Source: CAYFLR01 sp964343805 (GTDB lineage Bacteria; Bdellovibrionota_B; Oligoflexia; CAYFLR01). Taken from it: 64,000 nt of DNA. The position numbers were made by a program, and so were the translations under genes. Positions 38,678 to 47,023 of the stretch are shown in pieces. The notes below the pieces were generated by a model that was not told the DNA's origin, searched no databases, and saw nothing but the letters and a program-made list of their open reading frames with translations. The stretch is from contig CAYFLR010000028.1 in NCBI GenBank assembly GCA_964343805.1, positions 5,314 to 69,313 of the forward strand, read 5' to 3'. Position 1 is the stretch's first letter. Each line of letters starts with the position of its first letter.

Positions 38678-38707
38678 GGTATTTTTTATCCTCATATATA
38701 AAATACC
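38678..38707. repeat. Perfect inverted repeat between divergent genes
   Basis: GGTATTTT (38678-38685) and its exact complement AAAATACC (38700-38707) flank 14 AT-rich bases immediately upstream of the minus-strand protease start. Such a spacing fits an operator or a leader hairpin. Confidence 0.4.
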
Positions 38708-38798
38708 ACAGATAGAATCCGTCAGGAAGTCTTATGTCTTTTGATAGAGAAGAGGGTTCTTTGGCGAAAAACTGTAAATTCAGGTGTAAGGGGTTAAA

Positions 38799-39668
38799 AT
38801 GGTTATGAATAATCTGAATTGGAAGCGAGTTATAGTTACTTTAGTAGGCATCTTTTTTCTCACCTTACCGGTCAAAATGTTGATGGCTGATGTGGTATAT
38901 ATCGTTAAAGAGAGGCAAGAGGAGAAGAGAAGTACTCGCTGGACCCTCACTGAGTGGCTCAAAATCAAGGAACGGATGCGTCTGATGGATGTCTGGCTGG
39001 CCATGTTTTCAGAACCCGCTAAATCCAAGTTTCAACCCGAATTCAGTGTGAAGTACACCCATTACCTGAAGGCGGGGAAGTATAAATATGAAGATATTAC
39101 TCACGAGTTTCCCAAAACTCCTGCCCCGCGTGAGGTAGATGCTAAACTCTTTCTAACTAACCTGATATCGAGCACCACAGGCATACGGACGCTGAACATT
39201 GATTTCGGTTTTGCGGGAAAATATCATAAAACTGGGGTCGAAATGTATGGTTATGGTGGGGTTTTTCGAATTTTAGGAAAACACAATCAGGATACCTCAC
39301 TGGATCTCAACGTCCTCTATACCCATCGCCGACTAAAAATGCCCACTATTTTTAACGAGGTTCTCACTAAGACGGGTGAGGTTTCCCAAGTGGAGCAGCT
39401 CATGCTCCGAGCACAACTGCAGATTTACCTAATGGCTTCTATAGGTATTATTGGCTATTACGATAATTTACCTGTTCCTACTCGCTCTTATTCCGGTCCA
39501 ACATTAAGAACAACCGGACAGGGATATGGCGGTGAGCTCTTCATTGAAATCGGTGTTATTAGGTTATCCTATGGCTATTACAAGCAAGAGTTAAAGGTCG
39601 ATATAGAAAATAAGAATATTAACTATGGGATAGAAGGGCAGCAGGCCGCACTTACTATATACTTTTAG
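38799..39668 (+). CDS. Probable outer-membrane beta-barrel protein, unknown
   Basis: A signal sequence (about residues 8-31, ending near LMAD) precedes a domain with strongly alternating hydrophobic and polar residues and many Tyr/Gly strands. The last residue is Phe (ALTIYF), the usual barrel-closing signal recognised by BamA. I recognise no named family. A charged segment (about 37-60, with KERQEEKRSTRWTLTE) lies before the barrel. The start 38799 has AAGGGG five bases upstream. The gene is divergent from the protease gene and precedes mnmH by 12 bases. Confidence 0.6.
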   Translation: MVMNNLNWKRVIVTLVGIFFLTLPVKMLMADVVYIVKERQEEKRSTRWTLTEWLKIKERMRLMDVWLAMFSEPAKSKFQPEFSVKYTHYLKAGKYKYEDITHEFPKTPAPREVDAKLFLTNLISSTTGIRTLNIDFGFAGKYHKTGVEMYGYGGVFRILGKHNQDTSLDLNVLYTHRRLKMPTIFNEVLTKTGEVSQVEQLMLRAQLQIYLMASIGIIGYYDNLPVPTRSYSGPTLRTTGQGYGGELFIEIGVIRLSYGYYKQELKVDIENKNINYGIEGQQAALTIYF

Positions 39669-39680
39669 AAAGATTAAGAT

Positions 39681-40703
39681 ATGTTTGTAGCACCAGAGTT
39701 TCAATTTAAGGAAATATGGGGTAGAGAAGAGGCACTCTTTGTAGATGTAAGAACACCTCCCGAGTGGGAAGAGGATCACATTCCTGGCAGTATTAATCTA
39801 CCTGTTTTAGATATTGATCAGCGAGCTGAAATCGGGACTATCTACAAACAAGAATCTCCTAAAAAAGCTCTCTACAAGGGAGGGAAATATATCTGCGGTA
39901 ATATTCCTGCTATATTAGACCAGCTGGAGCCCTATGTCGGTAAAAAGAGGATTATTTTTTATTGTTGGCGAGGGGGGCTAAGGTCTAAATCCATTAGCTT
40001 GGTCATGAAATGTATGAATTTGTCCGTAGGATTTGTAGAGGGGGGATATAAAAAATACCGGCGTCATGTGATCGATTATTTGGACGAATCCCATATGAAG
40101 GCAGTTTTTGTACTGTATGGAGCTACCGGAACCGGCAAAACTGAAATACTAAAAAAATGTGCCAAATCTGATTTACAAACAATCGATCTTGAGGGTTTAG
40201 CAGAGCATTTGGGGTCTTCCTTTGGTTTGCTGCCAGGTAAAACTCAGCCCAGTCAAAAGTTCTTTGAAACCCTGCTCTTTACCGATCTCGCTCAAAAAGA
40301 TCTTAGTAAGCCTATTTTGTTTGAAGGTGAAAGCCGGAAAATTGGTAAAATTCATATCCCAACTCCCGTGTTTCAACAGATGCAGGAGGGGAAGAAAATC
40401 CTACTCGATCTTCCTTTAGAAATTAGAATTCAAAACATTTTAAAAGATTATAAAGAAATTAATGAGGATTATTTTTATGGGGCTATGGAACGCATCAAAC
40501 CCTATATGAAAAAGTCTCTGCATCAGGAGGTCAAAGATCTCTTTGAGGCTAAAGATTTATCTAAGGTGGTGGAGCTCTTGTTGGTTCACTACTACGATCC
40601 ACTCTATAAAAAGTCACAGGATCGCTATGACTATCATATCGAAGCTACGAGTAATAAGGATGCTTTTGAAAAGGTTAGAGAGTTGATGGAGTCTGCTATT
40701 TAG
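39681..40703 (+). CDS. mnmH: tRNA 2-selenouridine synthase
   Basis: This enzyme (also SelU/YbbB) converts 2-thiouridine to 2-selenouridine at the wobble position of some tRNAs, using selenophosphate. An N-terminal rhodanese domain shows VDVRTPPEWEEDHIPGSINLP and the catalytic Cys in FYCWRGGLRSKS (about residue 95). The C-terminal part is a P-loop domain (YGATGTGKTE, about 148-157). Length 340 is normal. It implies a selenophosphate synthase elsewhere in the genome, although the enzyme also has a geranylation activity that needs no selenium. It follows the barrel gene by 12 bases. Confidence 0.92.
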   Translation: MFVAPEFQFKEIWGREEALFVDVRTPPEWEEDHIPGSINLPVLDIDQRAEIGTIYKQESPKKALYKGGKYICGNIPAILDQLEPYVGKKRIIFYCWRGGLRSKSISLVMKCMNLSVGFVEGGYKKYRRHVIDYLDESHMKAVFVLYGATGTGKTEILKKCAKSDLQTIDLEGLAEHLGSSFGLLPGKTQPSQKFFETLLFTDLAQKDLSKPILFEGESRKIGKIHIPTPVFQQMQEGKKILLDLPLEIRIQNILKDYKEINEDYFYGAMERIKPYMKKSLHQEVKDLFEAKDLSKVVELLLVHYYDPLYKKSQDRYDYHIEATSNKDAFEKVRELMESAI

Positions 40704-40743
40704 TCTGGTCAAGTAGCTTTCTCAATTAGTACAAGGAATAGCT

Positions 40744-41607
40744 ATGTTTAAATCAGTTATAATTTATTGTTTTTTAATTTTCTATCCTTTGATGGCTAAA
40801 GAAAGTTCACTGATAGAAGCATTAAAAAGTAAAAAAGATATCAAAACTATTTCAACTTTGATTGAAAGTGGTGCGAACCTACAACAAGAAGATGAATTTG
40901 AAGAAGGTCCACTTCATATTGCTATAAAATCTAAATATGATTTAGATGTAATAAAACTACTCCTTTCAAAAGGGGCTAAAGCTAACATAGGAGGTGAGTA
41001 TGTGACCCCTCCAATTATTCAGGCTATTCACCACAAAGATAGCATTAAATTAATTAAAACGCTTATAAGTTATGGAGCAAGTGTTAACACTTTAAATGAT
41101 CGGGGTAGGTCTCCTCTACACATTGCTATGCTCTATAAACCGGATTTAAAACTAATCAAATTTCTTATCGAAAAAGGGGTAAAAATTAATCTTTTGGATG
41201 AAGATGAAACCACAGCTTTTAAATATGGAGTGGGCTATCCTGCGTCATATGAAGTTCTTAAGTATCTGATTAGTAAAGGGGCAAAAGTTGGTATTTCTAA
41301 AAACCAGACAACCCACATTTTAGCGCTTGCAGCTTGGCAACAAAAGGATATTAGGGTTATCAAACTCCTTCTGTCAAAGGGAATTGATGTAAATAATAAA
41401 AATTGGAATGAAGAAAATGTCATTCATATAGTAGCTTCAAAAACTAATAATATTAAGTTTTTAGACTATTTAGTTTCTAAAGGAGCGAAGCTAAATTTTA
41501 AGAACTCTCAAGGTGAAACCCCTCTTGATCTGGCTTTGAGGAATAAACAAAGCTCAGCTATGATTAAGAGATTGAAGGTGTTAGGAGGAAAAACTTCCAA
41601 GAAATAA
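40744..41607 (+). CDS. Exported ankyrin-repeat protein
   Basis: A short signal peptide (about residues 1-18, ending near LMAKE) is followed by about seven ankyrin repeats. Each carries the G-A-xx-N or similar turn and a hydrophobic helix pair, for example LIESGANLQQEDEFEEGPLH and LLSKGAKANIG. Ankyrin repeats bind proteins, and the partner is unknown. AAGGAA precedes the ATG. The repeat edges are degenerate in places. No enzyme domain is seen. It is likely periplasmic. Confidence 0.75.
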   Translation: MFKSVIIYCFLIFYPLMAKESSLIEALKSKKDIKTISTLIESGANLQQEDEFEEGPLHIAIKSKYDLDVIKLLLSKGAKANIGGEYVTPPIIQAIHHKDSIKLIKTLISYGASVNTLNDRGRSPLHIAMLYKPDLKLIKFLIEKGVKINLLDEDETTAFKYGVGYPASYEVLKYLISKGAKVGISKNQTTHILALAAWQQKDIRVIKLLLSKGIDVNNKNWNEENVIHIVASKTNNIKFLDYLVSKGAKLNFKNSQGETPLDLALRNKQSSAMIKRLKVLGGKTSKK

Positions 41608-41619
41608 TGGGCAACGAGT

Positions 41620-41754
41620 TTGTTAGTTTTTTTAATGATCTTCATCTTTTCATGTGGCGTTTTTGAAGAGGAGAAAGCGTATAAAGGTTATGATATAGAA
41701 GGGAAAGAAACAGAATGCACCGTAAGTGCGGATGAACAATGTTCTGAAATTTAG
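41620..41754 (+). CDS. Possible tiny lipoprotein (about 44 residues)
   Basis: A short open frame runs from TTG 41620, or ATG 41635, to TAG 41754. It reads hydrophobic residues then the lipobox IFSC, and a short acidic mature part with two further Cys. If translated it would be a small lipoprotein. It is too short to prove, and no strong ribosome site is visible. It overlaps the end of the minus-strand Cys protein by four bases. Confidence 0.35.
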   Translation: MLVFLMIFIFSCGVFEEEKAYKGYDIEGKETECTVSADEQCSEI

Positions 41755-41981
41755 AGTATCTCAAAGTATTTACAAAACTCATCAGCAAGTGGCTCTTTCC
41801 TCTTTTTTTGAAGTTCTTCAGGCATAGGAAAGCCCATACTGCAGCTGTTTTCTGGCTTATCATAGTGAACACAATCCACACATTTATAGACAAAGGAGTA
41901 CTTTTTAGTTTCCTTTGCAAACTGTTTGAGACGTTTTTCTACCGTTTCTGGGTCGAGTATTGGCTTGGGTTTATGTTTCAT
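41751..41981 (-). CDS. Small cysteine-motif protein, unknown
   Basis: This 76-residue protein is basic at its start and has four cysteines: CVDC, a third ten residues later (NSCSMG) and a fourth in EFCKYFEIL. The spacing suggests zinc or iron-sulfur binding. It starts 14 bases after the sigma-54 activator stop with GGAAG before it, so it forms an operon with the activator. No family is recognised. It could be a regulatory partner or a metal sensor, but there is no direct evidence for either. Confidence 0.65.
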   Translation of the reverse strand: MKHKPKPILDPETVEKRLKQFAKETKKYSFVYKCVDCVHYDKPENSCSMGFPMPEELQKKRKEPLADEFCKYFEIL

Positions 41982-41995
41982 GAACAGGCTTCCAT

Positions 41996-43537
41996 CTATT
42001 TAAAATCTTTTTTATCTATTCCAAAACGATTCATTTTGTTGAGAATGGTTCTTCGGGTCAATCCGGTAAACTCTGCTATTTGGTTGACCTTCCCCTTGTA
42101 CTTTTTAAAGAGTGAGATGAAGTATTCTTTTTCTTCGGATTCCTGATGTCGAGTGAAGTCTTGATAGGTTTCATATTTAGGGGTTGCCGAAGCGTCGATA
42201 ATTGAAGGGCTAGGTGTGCAAAGAGTTTCGTCGATGGGATCTAAATCAAAGGAGGTGATCTGTTTTCCATCACAGAGAATCACTGCTTTTTCGATAGCCG
42301 CTTCCAGCTCTCTTACGTTGCCGGGCCAATTATGGCTCATCAGCTGGTTCTGAGCGTGCGGATCAATGCCGTTGATCTCTTTTTGATATTTAGCATTGAG
42401 TTTGTCGATAAAATGTTTAGTTAGGAGGGGGACATCGGTAATTCGTTCTCGCAGGGATGGAATTTTAAGATTAATCACATTGAGCCGATAGTAGAGGTCT
42501 TTTCGAAATTTACCCTCTTTAATGAGTTGGGGTAGGTCTTGATTGGTGGCGGCTAGAATCCGAATATCCACCTGCATGAGCTTTTCATCTCCTAAGCGTT
42601 CGAATTGTCGTTCCTGTATAACCCGCAGTAGTTTGACTTGAGTAGAGAGGGTCATCTCTCCCAATTCGTCAAGAAATAGGGTCCCTTTGTGGGCGAGTTC
42701 GAACTTTCCTTTTTTATCCCTTATAGCCCCAGTGAAAGCACCTTTGACATGACCAAAAAGTTCACTTTCCAGCAGGGTTTCAGGGAGTGAAGCGCAATTA
42801 ATTGAAATGAGGGGATGATTCCGTCGGTAGCTATTGTAATGGATCGCTTTAGCAATGAGTTCTTTGCCGACTCCGGTTTCACCATGGATTAAAACTGAGG
42901 TGTCGGTATCAGCAATTTTTTCAATCAATTGGTAAATTTCTACCATACGGTGATGTTTGCCAATGATGTTGTGGTACCCATGCTGCTCTTGCAGATGAGA
43001 TTTGAGTTCAAGAATTTGTTCCTTCTGAGAATGGATTTCAGATGTGAGTTCATCAATTTTGTTTTGAGTTTCTTGGGCAATGAGGTTGAGGTTGACTTTT
43101 TCAGTTACCTCTTTGCCAATAGATAAAATCCCTTCCACCTCACCATGATCATTTACTACCGGAACATAGGCAAAATCTAAGTAACGGGCCAGTTGATTTT
43201 TTCCAACATGTTGCACTTCCCGCTGGTTGAAAGTCGTCTGAGTAGAAACGACAGATTCTAAATTTTTCGAGAGATCTTTTTGAGCGGTGGATTGTCTTAT
43301 GGTTATGTAGTTATTCCCTTTGGCTTTTTCGAGAGGGACCTGAAGTTCATCCTCAGCGGCCTTATTCATAAACTTAATTTTAAGATTGGGGTCGAGCAGT
43401 ATGACTTTGGCATCAATATTATCAAGTAGTTCTCCTTCAAGGGTAAGCTGGTCTTTGTGGATCGCAATGTGGTGTCCTTTTTCTCCTGCTGGATTGAAGG
43501 GAACGAGGGCATTTTTTTTGTTAGAGTGCTTATTCAT
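41996..43537 (-). CDS. PAS / sigma-54 activator / Fis-HTH regulator
   Basis: This is a sigma-54-dependent transcription activator. Residues 35-150 form a PAS sensor domain (AKVILLDPNLKIKFMNKAAE). A coiled linker (about 155-185) leads to the AAA+ sigma-54 interaction domain (about 190-420) with Walker A GETGVGKE, the GAFTGA loop and LFLDELGEM. The C-terminus holds a Fis-type helix-turn-helix (NQIAEFTGLTRRTILNKM). There is no receiver domain, so the PAS domain, not a kinase, probably senses the signal; the ligand could be a redox state or small molecule. It is divergent from nqrABCDEF with a 229-base spacer holding an imperfect inverted repeat, which makes it a candidate regulator of that operon. 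Confidence 0.9.
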   Translation of the reverse strand: MNKHSNKKNALVPFNPAGEKGHHIAIHKDQLTLEGELLDNIDAKVILLDPNLKIKFMNKAAEDELQVPLEKAKGNNYITIRQSTAQKDLSKNLESVVSTQTTFNQREVQHVGKNQLARYLDFAYVPVVNDHGEVEGILSIGKEVTEKVNLNLIAQETQNKIDELTSEIHSQKEQILELKSHLQEQHGYHNIIGKHHRMVEIYQLIEKIADTDTSVLIHGETGVGKELIAKAIHYNSYRRNHPLISINCASLPETLLESELFGHVKGAFTGAIRDKKGKFELAHKGTLFLDELGEMTLSTQVKLLRVIQERQFERLGDEKLMQVDIRILAATNQDLPQLIKEGKFRKDLYYRLNVINLKIPSLRERITDVPLLTKHFIDKLNAKYQKEINGIDPHAQNQLMSHNWPGNVRELEAAIEKAVILCDGKQITSFDLDPIDETLCTPSPSIIDASATPKYETYQDFTRHQESEEKEYFISLFKKYKGKVNQIAEFTGLTRRTILNKMNRFGIDKKDFK

Positions 43538-43556
43538 AAGGGGTAAATATCATATT

Positions 43557-43610
43557 AGGGATTCTTACGAAATAAGAAATCTATCGTTATTCAGGTTATA
43601 AAGAATCCTT
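43557..43610. repeat. Imperfect inverted repeats between regulator and nqrA
   Basis: AGGGATTCTTA (43557-43567) is matched, inverted and imperfectly, by TAAGAAATC just downstream (from about 43573) and by AAAGAATCCTT (43600-43610). The three copies of a GATTCTT-like core suggest an operator. Confidence 0.4.
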
Positions 43611-43661
43611 ATTAGCAAGGAGAATAATTGTCATTTTTTTTATAATTTACTTACATTGCTA

Positions 43662-43689
43662 TTGAAATGGAAGAAAAACTCTATATATT
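43662..43689 (+). promoter_or_regulatory. Candidate sigma-70 promoter for nqr operon
   Basis: TTGAAA (43662-43667) and TATATT (43684-43689) are 16 bases apart. A second, perfect TATAAT follows at 43693-43698 but its -35 spacing is poor. No clear TGGCAC-N5-TTGC sigma-54 site was found by eye. Confidence 0.4.
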
Positions 43690-43766
43690 GGATATAATTC
43701 AAATTAACAATAGTGGAGTTTTTTGGCTTCACTGTACTAAACGAGTTGGACTTAACTGGATTGACT

Positions 43767-45144
43767 ATGAAAAAAATATCAATGAAAAGAGGTTATCAAC
43801 TTCCGGTAAAAGGGCTTCCCCAAAATACCATTGAGTCTTTGCCTGACTCTGAATTGGTTGCCTTTAAGCCCACCGACTATCCGGGAATAAGACCCAAAGT
43901 TGATGCGAAAGTAAAAGACAAAGTGAAAGCGGGCACGTCTCTTTTTCATGACAAGGATAATCCTTTTATACAGGGTGTATCCTATCTAGCTGGTGAAGTG
44001 GTACAAATCAAAAGAGGGCCTCGTAGGAAAGTTCTTGAGATTGTAATCAAACGGGATGCCTCCGCTTCAGCAGAAAAGCTAGTGGATGGAGGTGATCTTA
44101 AACCCGAACTAATTAAAGAGAAGTTGGTTGCCGCAGGATTATGGCCTTTGCTTCGCAAATATCCCTTTGCAAATGTGATTAACCNNNNNNNNNNATATTT
44201 CTACCTTTCAAAAAGAGCCCGGCTTACCTAATTTATCCATAATTAAGGATGACCAAAAACGCCTCGATTATTTTAAAAATGGAATTAAACTTTTAAAGCA
44301 AATTTCTTCTAAGATAAATTTAGGAGTCGAAGAAGGTGATTCTTTTGCAAAAGAACTCTGTGACTCTTCTGACGGAGATGTGATCCAGGTGGCTGGAAAA
44401 TATCCCGCAGGAAGCCCTGGGGTGCAGAGTTTTTTCCATAAACCTTTAGCTAAGGGTGAATGGGTTGGTTGTTTAACATGGCAAGATGTGGTTCTCATCG
44501 GTGAATTTTTTGCAACCGGTTTGATTGCTGCCAAAAAAATTATCTCTTTAGCAGGAGATCCTGTAAAAGAGCCTAAACATTACGAAGTGAGTATAGGAGC
44601 TTCCTTACAGGCGGTAGTTCAAGATCGTGTAAAAAGTGAAAAGATCCGTTTAGTGAGTGGAGGTATTTTCACTGGATTGGATGCTGATCAAAGTCAGATT
44701 GCCATTGAAAACCTAGGGGAAGATATAAAGTCCACCTTTAATGGCTATGTTGGGTTTTATGACTACAGTGTCCATGCCCTAGCTATTAATGAAGAAAGAA
44801 AGCTACTCGGATTTGCCATGCCCGGTTTTGGAAAACAGAGTGCTTCCAACACCTTTCCTTCTTCATTTAGTCCCGGCTTTACTTTTGCTCCTGATGTTAA
44901 ATTAAATGGAGAAGAGAGAGCTTGTGTTCAATGTAATCAATGCGAAAGTGTCTGTCCGGTTGATATTTTACCTGACCGTCTTTTTAAAGCAGTTTTAGTC
45001 GATGATATTGATGAAGCGGAAGCCTTAGGTATAAGCGATTGTGTTGACTGTCAGCTTTGTACTTACGTTTGCCCTTCTAAAATAGAAATCGGTTCAATTA
45101 TTAAAACTTGTAAAGCTCAATTAGTAAAGGAAAGTGCTCAATGA
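43767..45144 (+). CDS. nqrA: Na+-NQR subunit A with two [4Fe-4S] motifs
   Basis: NqrA is the cytoplasmic subunit of the sodium-pumping NADH:quinone reductase. The N-terminus (MKRGYQLPVKGLPQ) and C-terminal half (PAGSPGVQSFFHKPL, ISLAGDPVKEP) match NqrA, not RnfC, which has a GIGGATFPTHVKL-type motif absent here. A 10-N gap (44185-44194) splits the frame. The frame reopens as ISTFQKEPGLPNLS, so I join both parts. I start at ATG 43767; 43713 would add 18 unlikely residues. The tail is unusual: CVQCNQCESVCP (44923-44955) and CVDCQLCTYVCP (45040-45072) are complete four-Cys ferredoxin motifs. In standard NqrA only the CTYVCP remnant persists. The end overlaps nqrB by four bases. Confidence 0.9.
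44185..44194. other. Assembly gap (10 N)
   Basis: This run of ten N lies inside nqrA. The frame differs on the two sides, so if the gene is intact the true gap is a multiple of three. Confidence 0.95.
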
Positions 45145-46322
45145 TAGTAAAAGGATTAGAGCGATTTTTTCACAATGTTCATGGCCAAATTAAAGGGACA
45201 AAAGCGGAAAGATTCGAGCCTTTTGTTGAAGCCATGGAGACCCTCTTTTTATCTGTTAACACCAGAACTGCTCAAGGACCTCATGTCAGGGATGCCTTAG
45301 ATCTGAAAAGATTTATGACCATCGTAATTGTATCTCTGATGCCCTGTTTCTTTTTTGGGGTTTATAACACCGGAGTCCAAATTTTATTAGCTGCGGGTCA
45401 AGCAGTGACTTTCTCTGCTGCAATTATGGAAGGCCTTTATGTGGTCATGCCGATTGTAATCGTATCCTATGCAGTGGGGGGCTTTTGGGAAGTCCTATTT
45501 GGGGTGGTAAGAAAACATCCTATTAATGAGGGTTTCTTTGTTTCAGGATTCTTATTTCCCATCATTCTTCCTCCAACTATTCCTTTATGGCAGGTGGCAG
45601 TAGGAGTCTCTTTTGGAGTCGTGATTGGTAAAGAGGTTTTTGGTGGAACCGGAATGAATATCCTCAACCCTGCTCTTTTAGCTCGCTGCTTTCTATTTTT
45701 TGCTTATCCCGGAAACATGTCTGGGGATAATGTCTGGGTTGAGACTTTAACCAGTTCTGCTGATGCAGTGACTTCTGCAACACCTTTAGCTGTAGTAGTT
45801 GCAGGAAGTGGCGATTCGGTAGTAAACGTCCTATCACAAGCGGGGTTTAGTTTTAAAAACCTTTTTCTAGGAGCTCATGCTGGAAGTATTGCAGAGACCA
45901 GTACATTGGCAATTCTTCTAGGAGCTGTGGTTCTTCTGGTTACCAAAGTCGGTTCCTATCGAACCATGATCGCAGTATTTCTCGGAGGATTCCTCACCGC
46001 TTTGCTTATAAATAGTTTAGCGGGAAAAGATGCCTCTTTGTATATGCAACTTCCAGCTCACTATCACTTTGTGATGGGAGGCTTTGCGTTCGGAGCTGTT
46101 TTTATGGCTACCGATCCTGTTTCTAGTACATCAACGGCTACCGGGAAATGGATCTATGGATTCCTAATTGGAATGTTAGCGGTTGTGATTAGAGTCTTTA
46201 ATCCAGCATATCCAGAAGGAATGATGTTGGCTATTTTATTTATGAATCTATTTGCGCCACTAATTGATTACTATGTAATTAAGTCTAAAAAGGCAAGGAG
46301 GGCGGCACGTGCAACAAAGTAA
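45141..46322 (+). CDS. nqrB: Na+-NQR subunit B
   Basis: NqrB is the main membrane subunit carrying riboflavin and a covalently bound FMN. It has eight to ten membrane helices. The FMN-attachment motif reads DAVTSAT (about residues 212-218), close to the Dxx(S/T)GAT consensus used by the flavin transferase ApbE but with Ser for Gly. GGTGMNILNPALLARCF and the second-half TDPVSSTSTATGKW are typical. Length 393 matches. It overlaps nqrA by four bases and nqrC by 14. No apbE is seen in the window. Confidence 0.95.
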   Translation: MIVKGLERFFHNVHGQIKGTKAERFEPFVEAMETLFLSVNTRTAQGPHVRDALDLKRFMTIVIVSLMPCFFFGVYNTGVQILLAAGQAVTFSAAIMEGLYVVMPIVIVSYAVGGFWEVLFGVVRKHPINEGFFVSGFLFPIILPPTIPLWQVAVGVSFGVVIGKEVFGGTGMNILNPALLARCFLFFAYPGNMSGDNVWVETLTSSADAVTSATPLAVVVAGSGDSVVNVLSQAGFSFKNLFLGAHAGSIAETSTLAILLGAVVLLVTKVGSYRTMIAVFLGGFLTALLINSLAGKDASLYMQLPAHYHFVMGGFAFGAVFMATDPVSSTSTATGKWIYGFLIGMLAVVIRVFNPAYPEGMMLAILFMNLFAPLIDYYVIKSKKARRAARATK

Positions 46323-47007
46323 TACCTATACCTTTTTCTTTGCAATCGTGGTTTGTGTGGTTTGCAGTTTATGTTTAGCCTTTGCTTATTCAGCACTCAA
46401 GCCTTTGCAGGTGAAAAATATTGAATTGGACAAGCAAAAAAATATTCTGATGGCAGCTGGAGTTCAGAGTAAAACTCTATCAGCCGATCAGGTCACTCAA
46501 CTATTCAAAGATGAGTTTGATAGCTTTGTCATCAATCAGAATGGAGATATTCTGACTGGGACAGCTGTGAATCAAATTCCTAAAGGGGCTGCCGATCAAT
46601 TTGCGGTTTATCGCAGAAAATCAGCTAAAGATGGCGATGTCTATGTAATACCTATTTCGGGTAAAGGTTTGTGGTCGACCATCTACGGTTACTTCGCTTT
46701 AGAACAAGATCTCAATACGGTCAAAGGAATCACTTTCTATCAGCATGCTGAAACTCCTGGTCTCGGTGCTGAAATTGAAAATGAGAACTTTATTAAAAAC
46801 TATATTGGTAAAAAGATTCTTGATGGTCAGGGACAGTTGGTTTCGGTTACAATTGTAAAAGGTCTAGCTAAGGATCAACCGGCCTCCAAGCATGAACATA
46901 TTGTTGATGGAATTAGCGGTGCGACTCTGACCACCGATGGAGTTAATAATTTTATTAAAGCCACACTTGCTAAATACGAACCATTTTTTAAACAACAGAG
47001 AAAATAG
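46309..47007 (+). CDS. nqrC: Na+-NQR subunit C
   Basis: NqrC carries the second covalent FMN. One N-terminal membrane helix (about residues 8-28) anchors a periplasmic domain with the FMN-attachment motif DGISGATLTTDGV (about 204-216). The start is GTG 46309, with AGGAGGG in the right place, and it overlaps nqrB by 14 bases. Length 232 is normal. The Thr of SGAT is the expected attachment site. Confidence 0.95.
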   Translation: MQQSNTYTFFFAIVVCVVCSLCLAFAYSALKPLQVKNIELDKQKNILMAAGVQSKTLSADQVTQLFKDEFDSFVINQNGDILTGTAVNQIPKGAADQFAVYRRKSAKDGDVYVIPISGKGLWSTIYGYFALEQDLNTVKGITFYQHAETPGLGAEIENENFIKNYIGKKILDGQGQLVSVTIVKGLAKDQPASKHEHIVDGISGATLTTDGVNNFIKATLAKYEPFFKQQRK

Positions 47008-47023
47008 ATAGGGGGTACCACTC

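Noticed and set aside
43538..43766. tRNA or sigma-54 promoter in the regulator-nqrA spacer
   Set aside because: I found no cloverleaf and no TGGCAC-N5-TTGC match; only sigma-70-like boxes and inverted repeats are present.
43767..45144. Calling the first nqr gene rnfC because of its ferredoxin motifs
   Set aside because: The N-terminus, central sequence and full nqrB-F neighbours are Nqr, and the RnfC-specific GIGGATFPTHVKL-type motif is absent.
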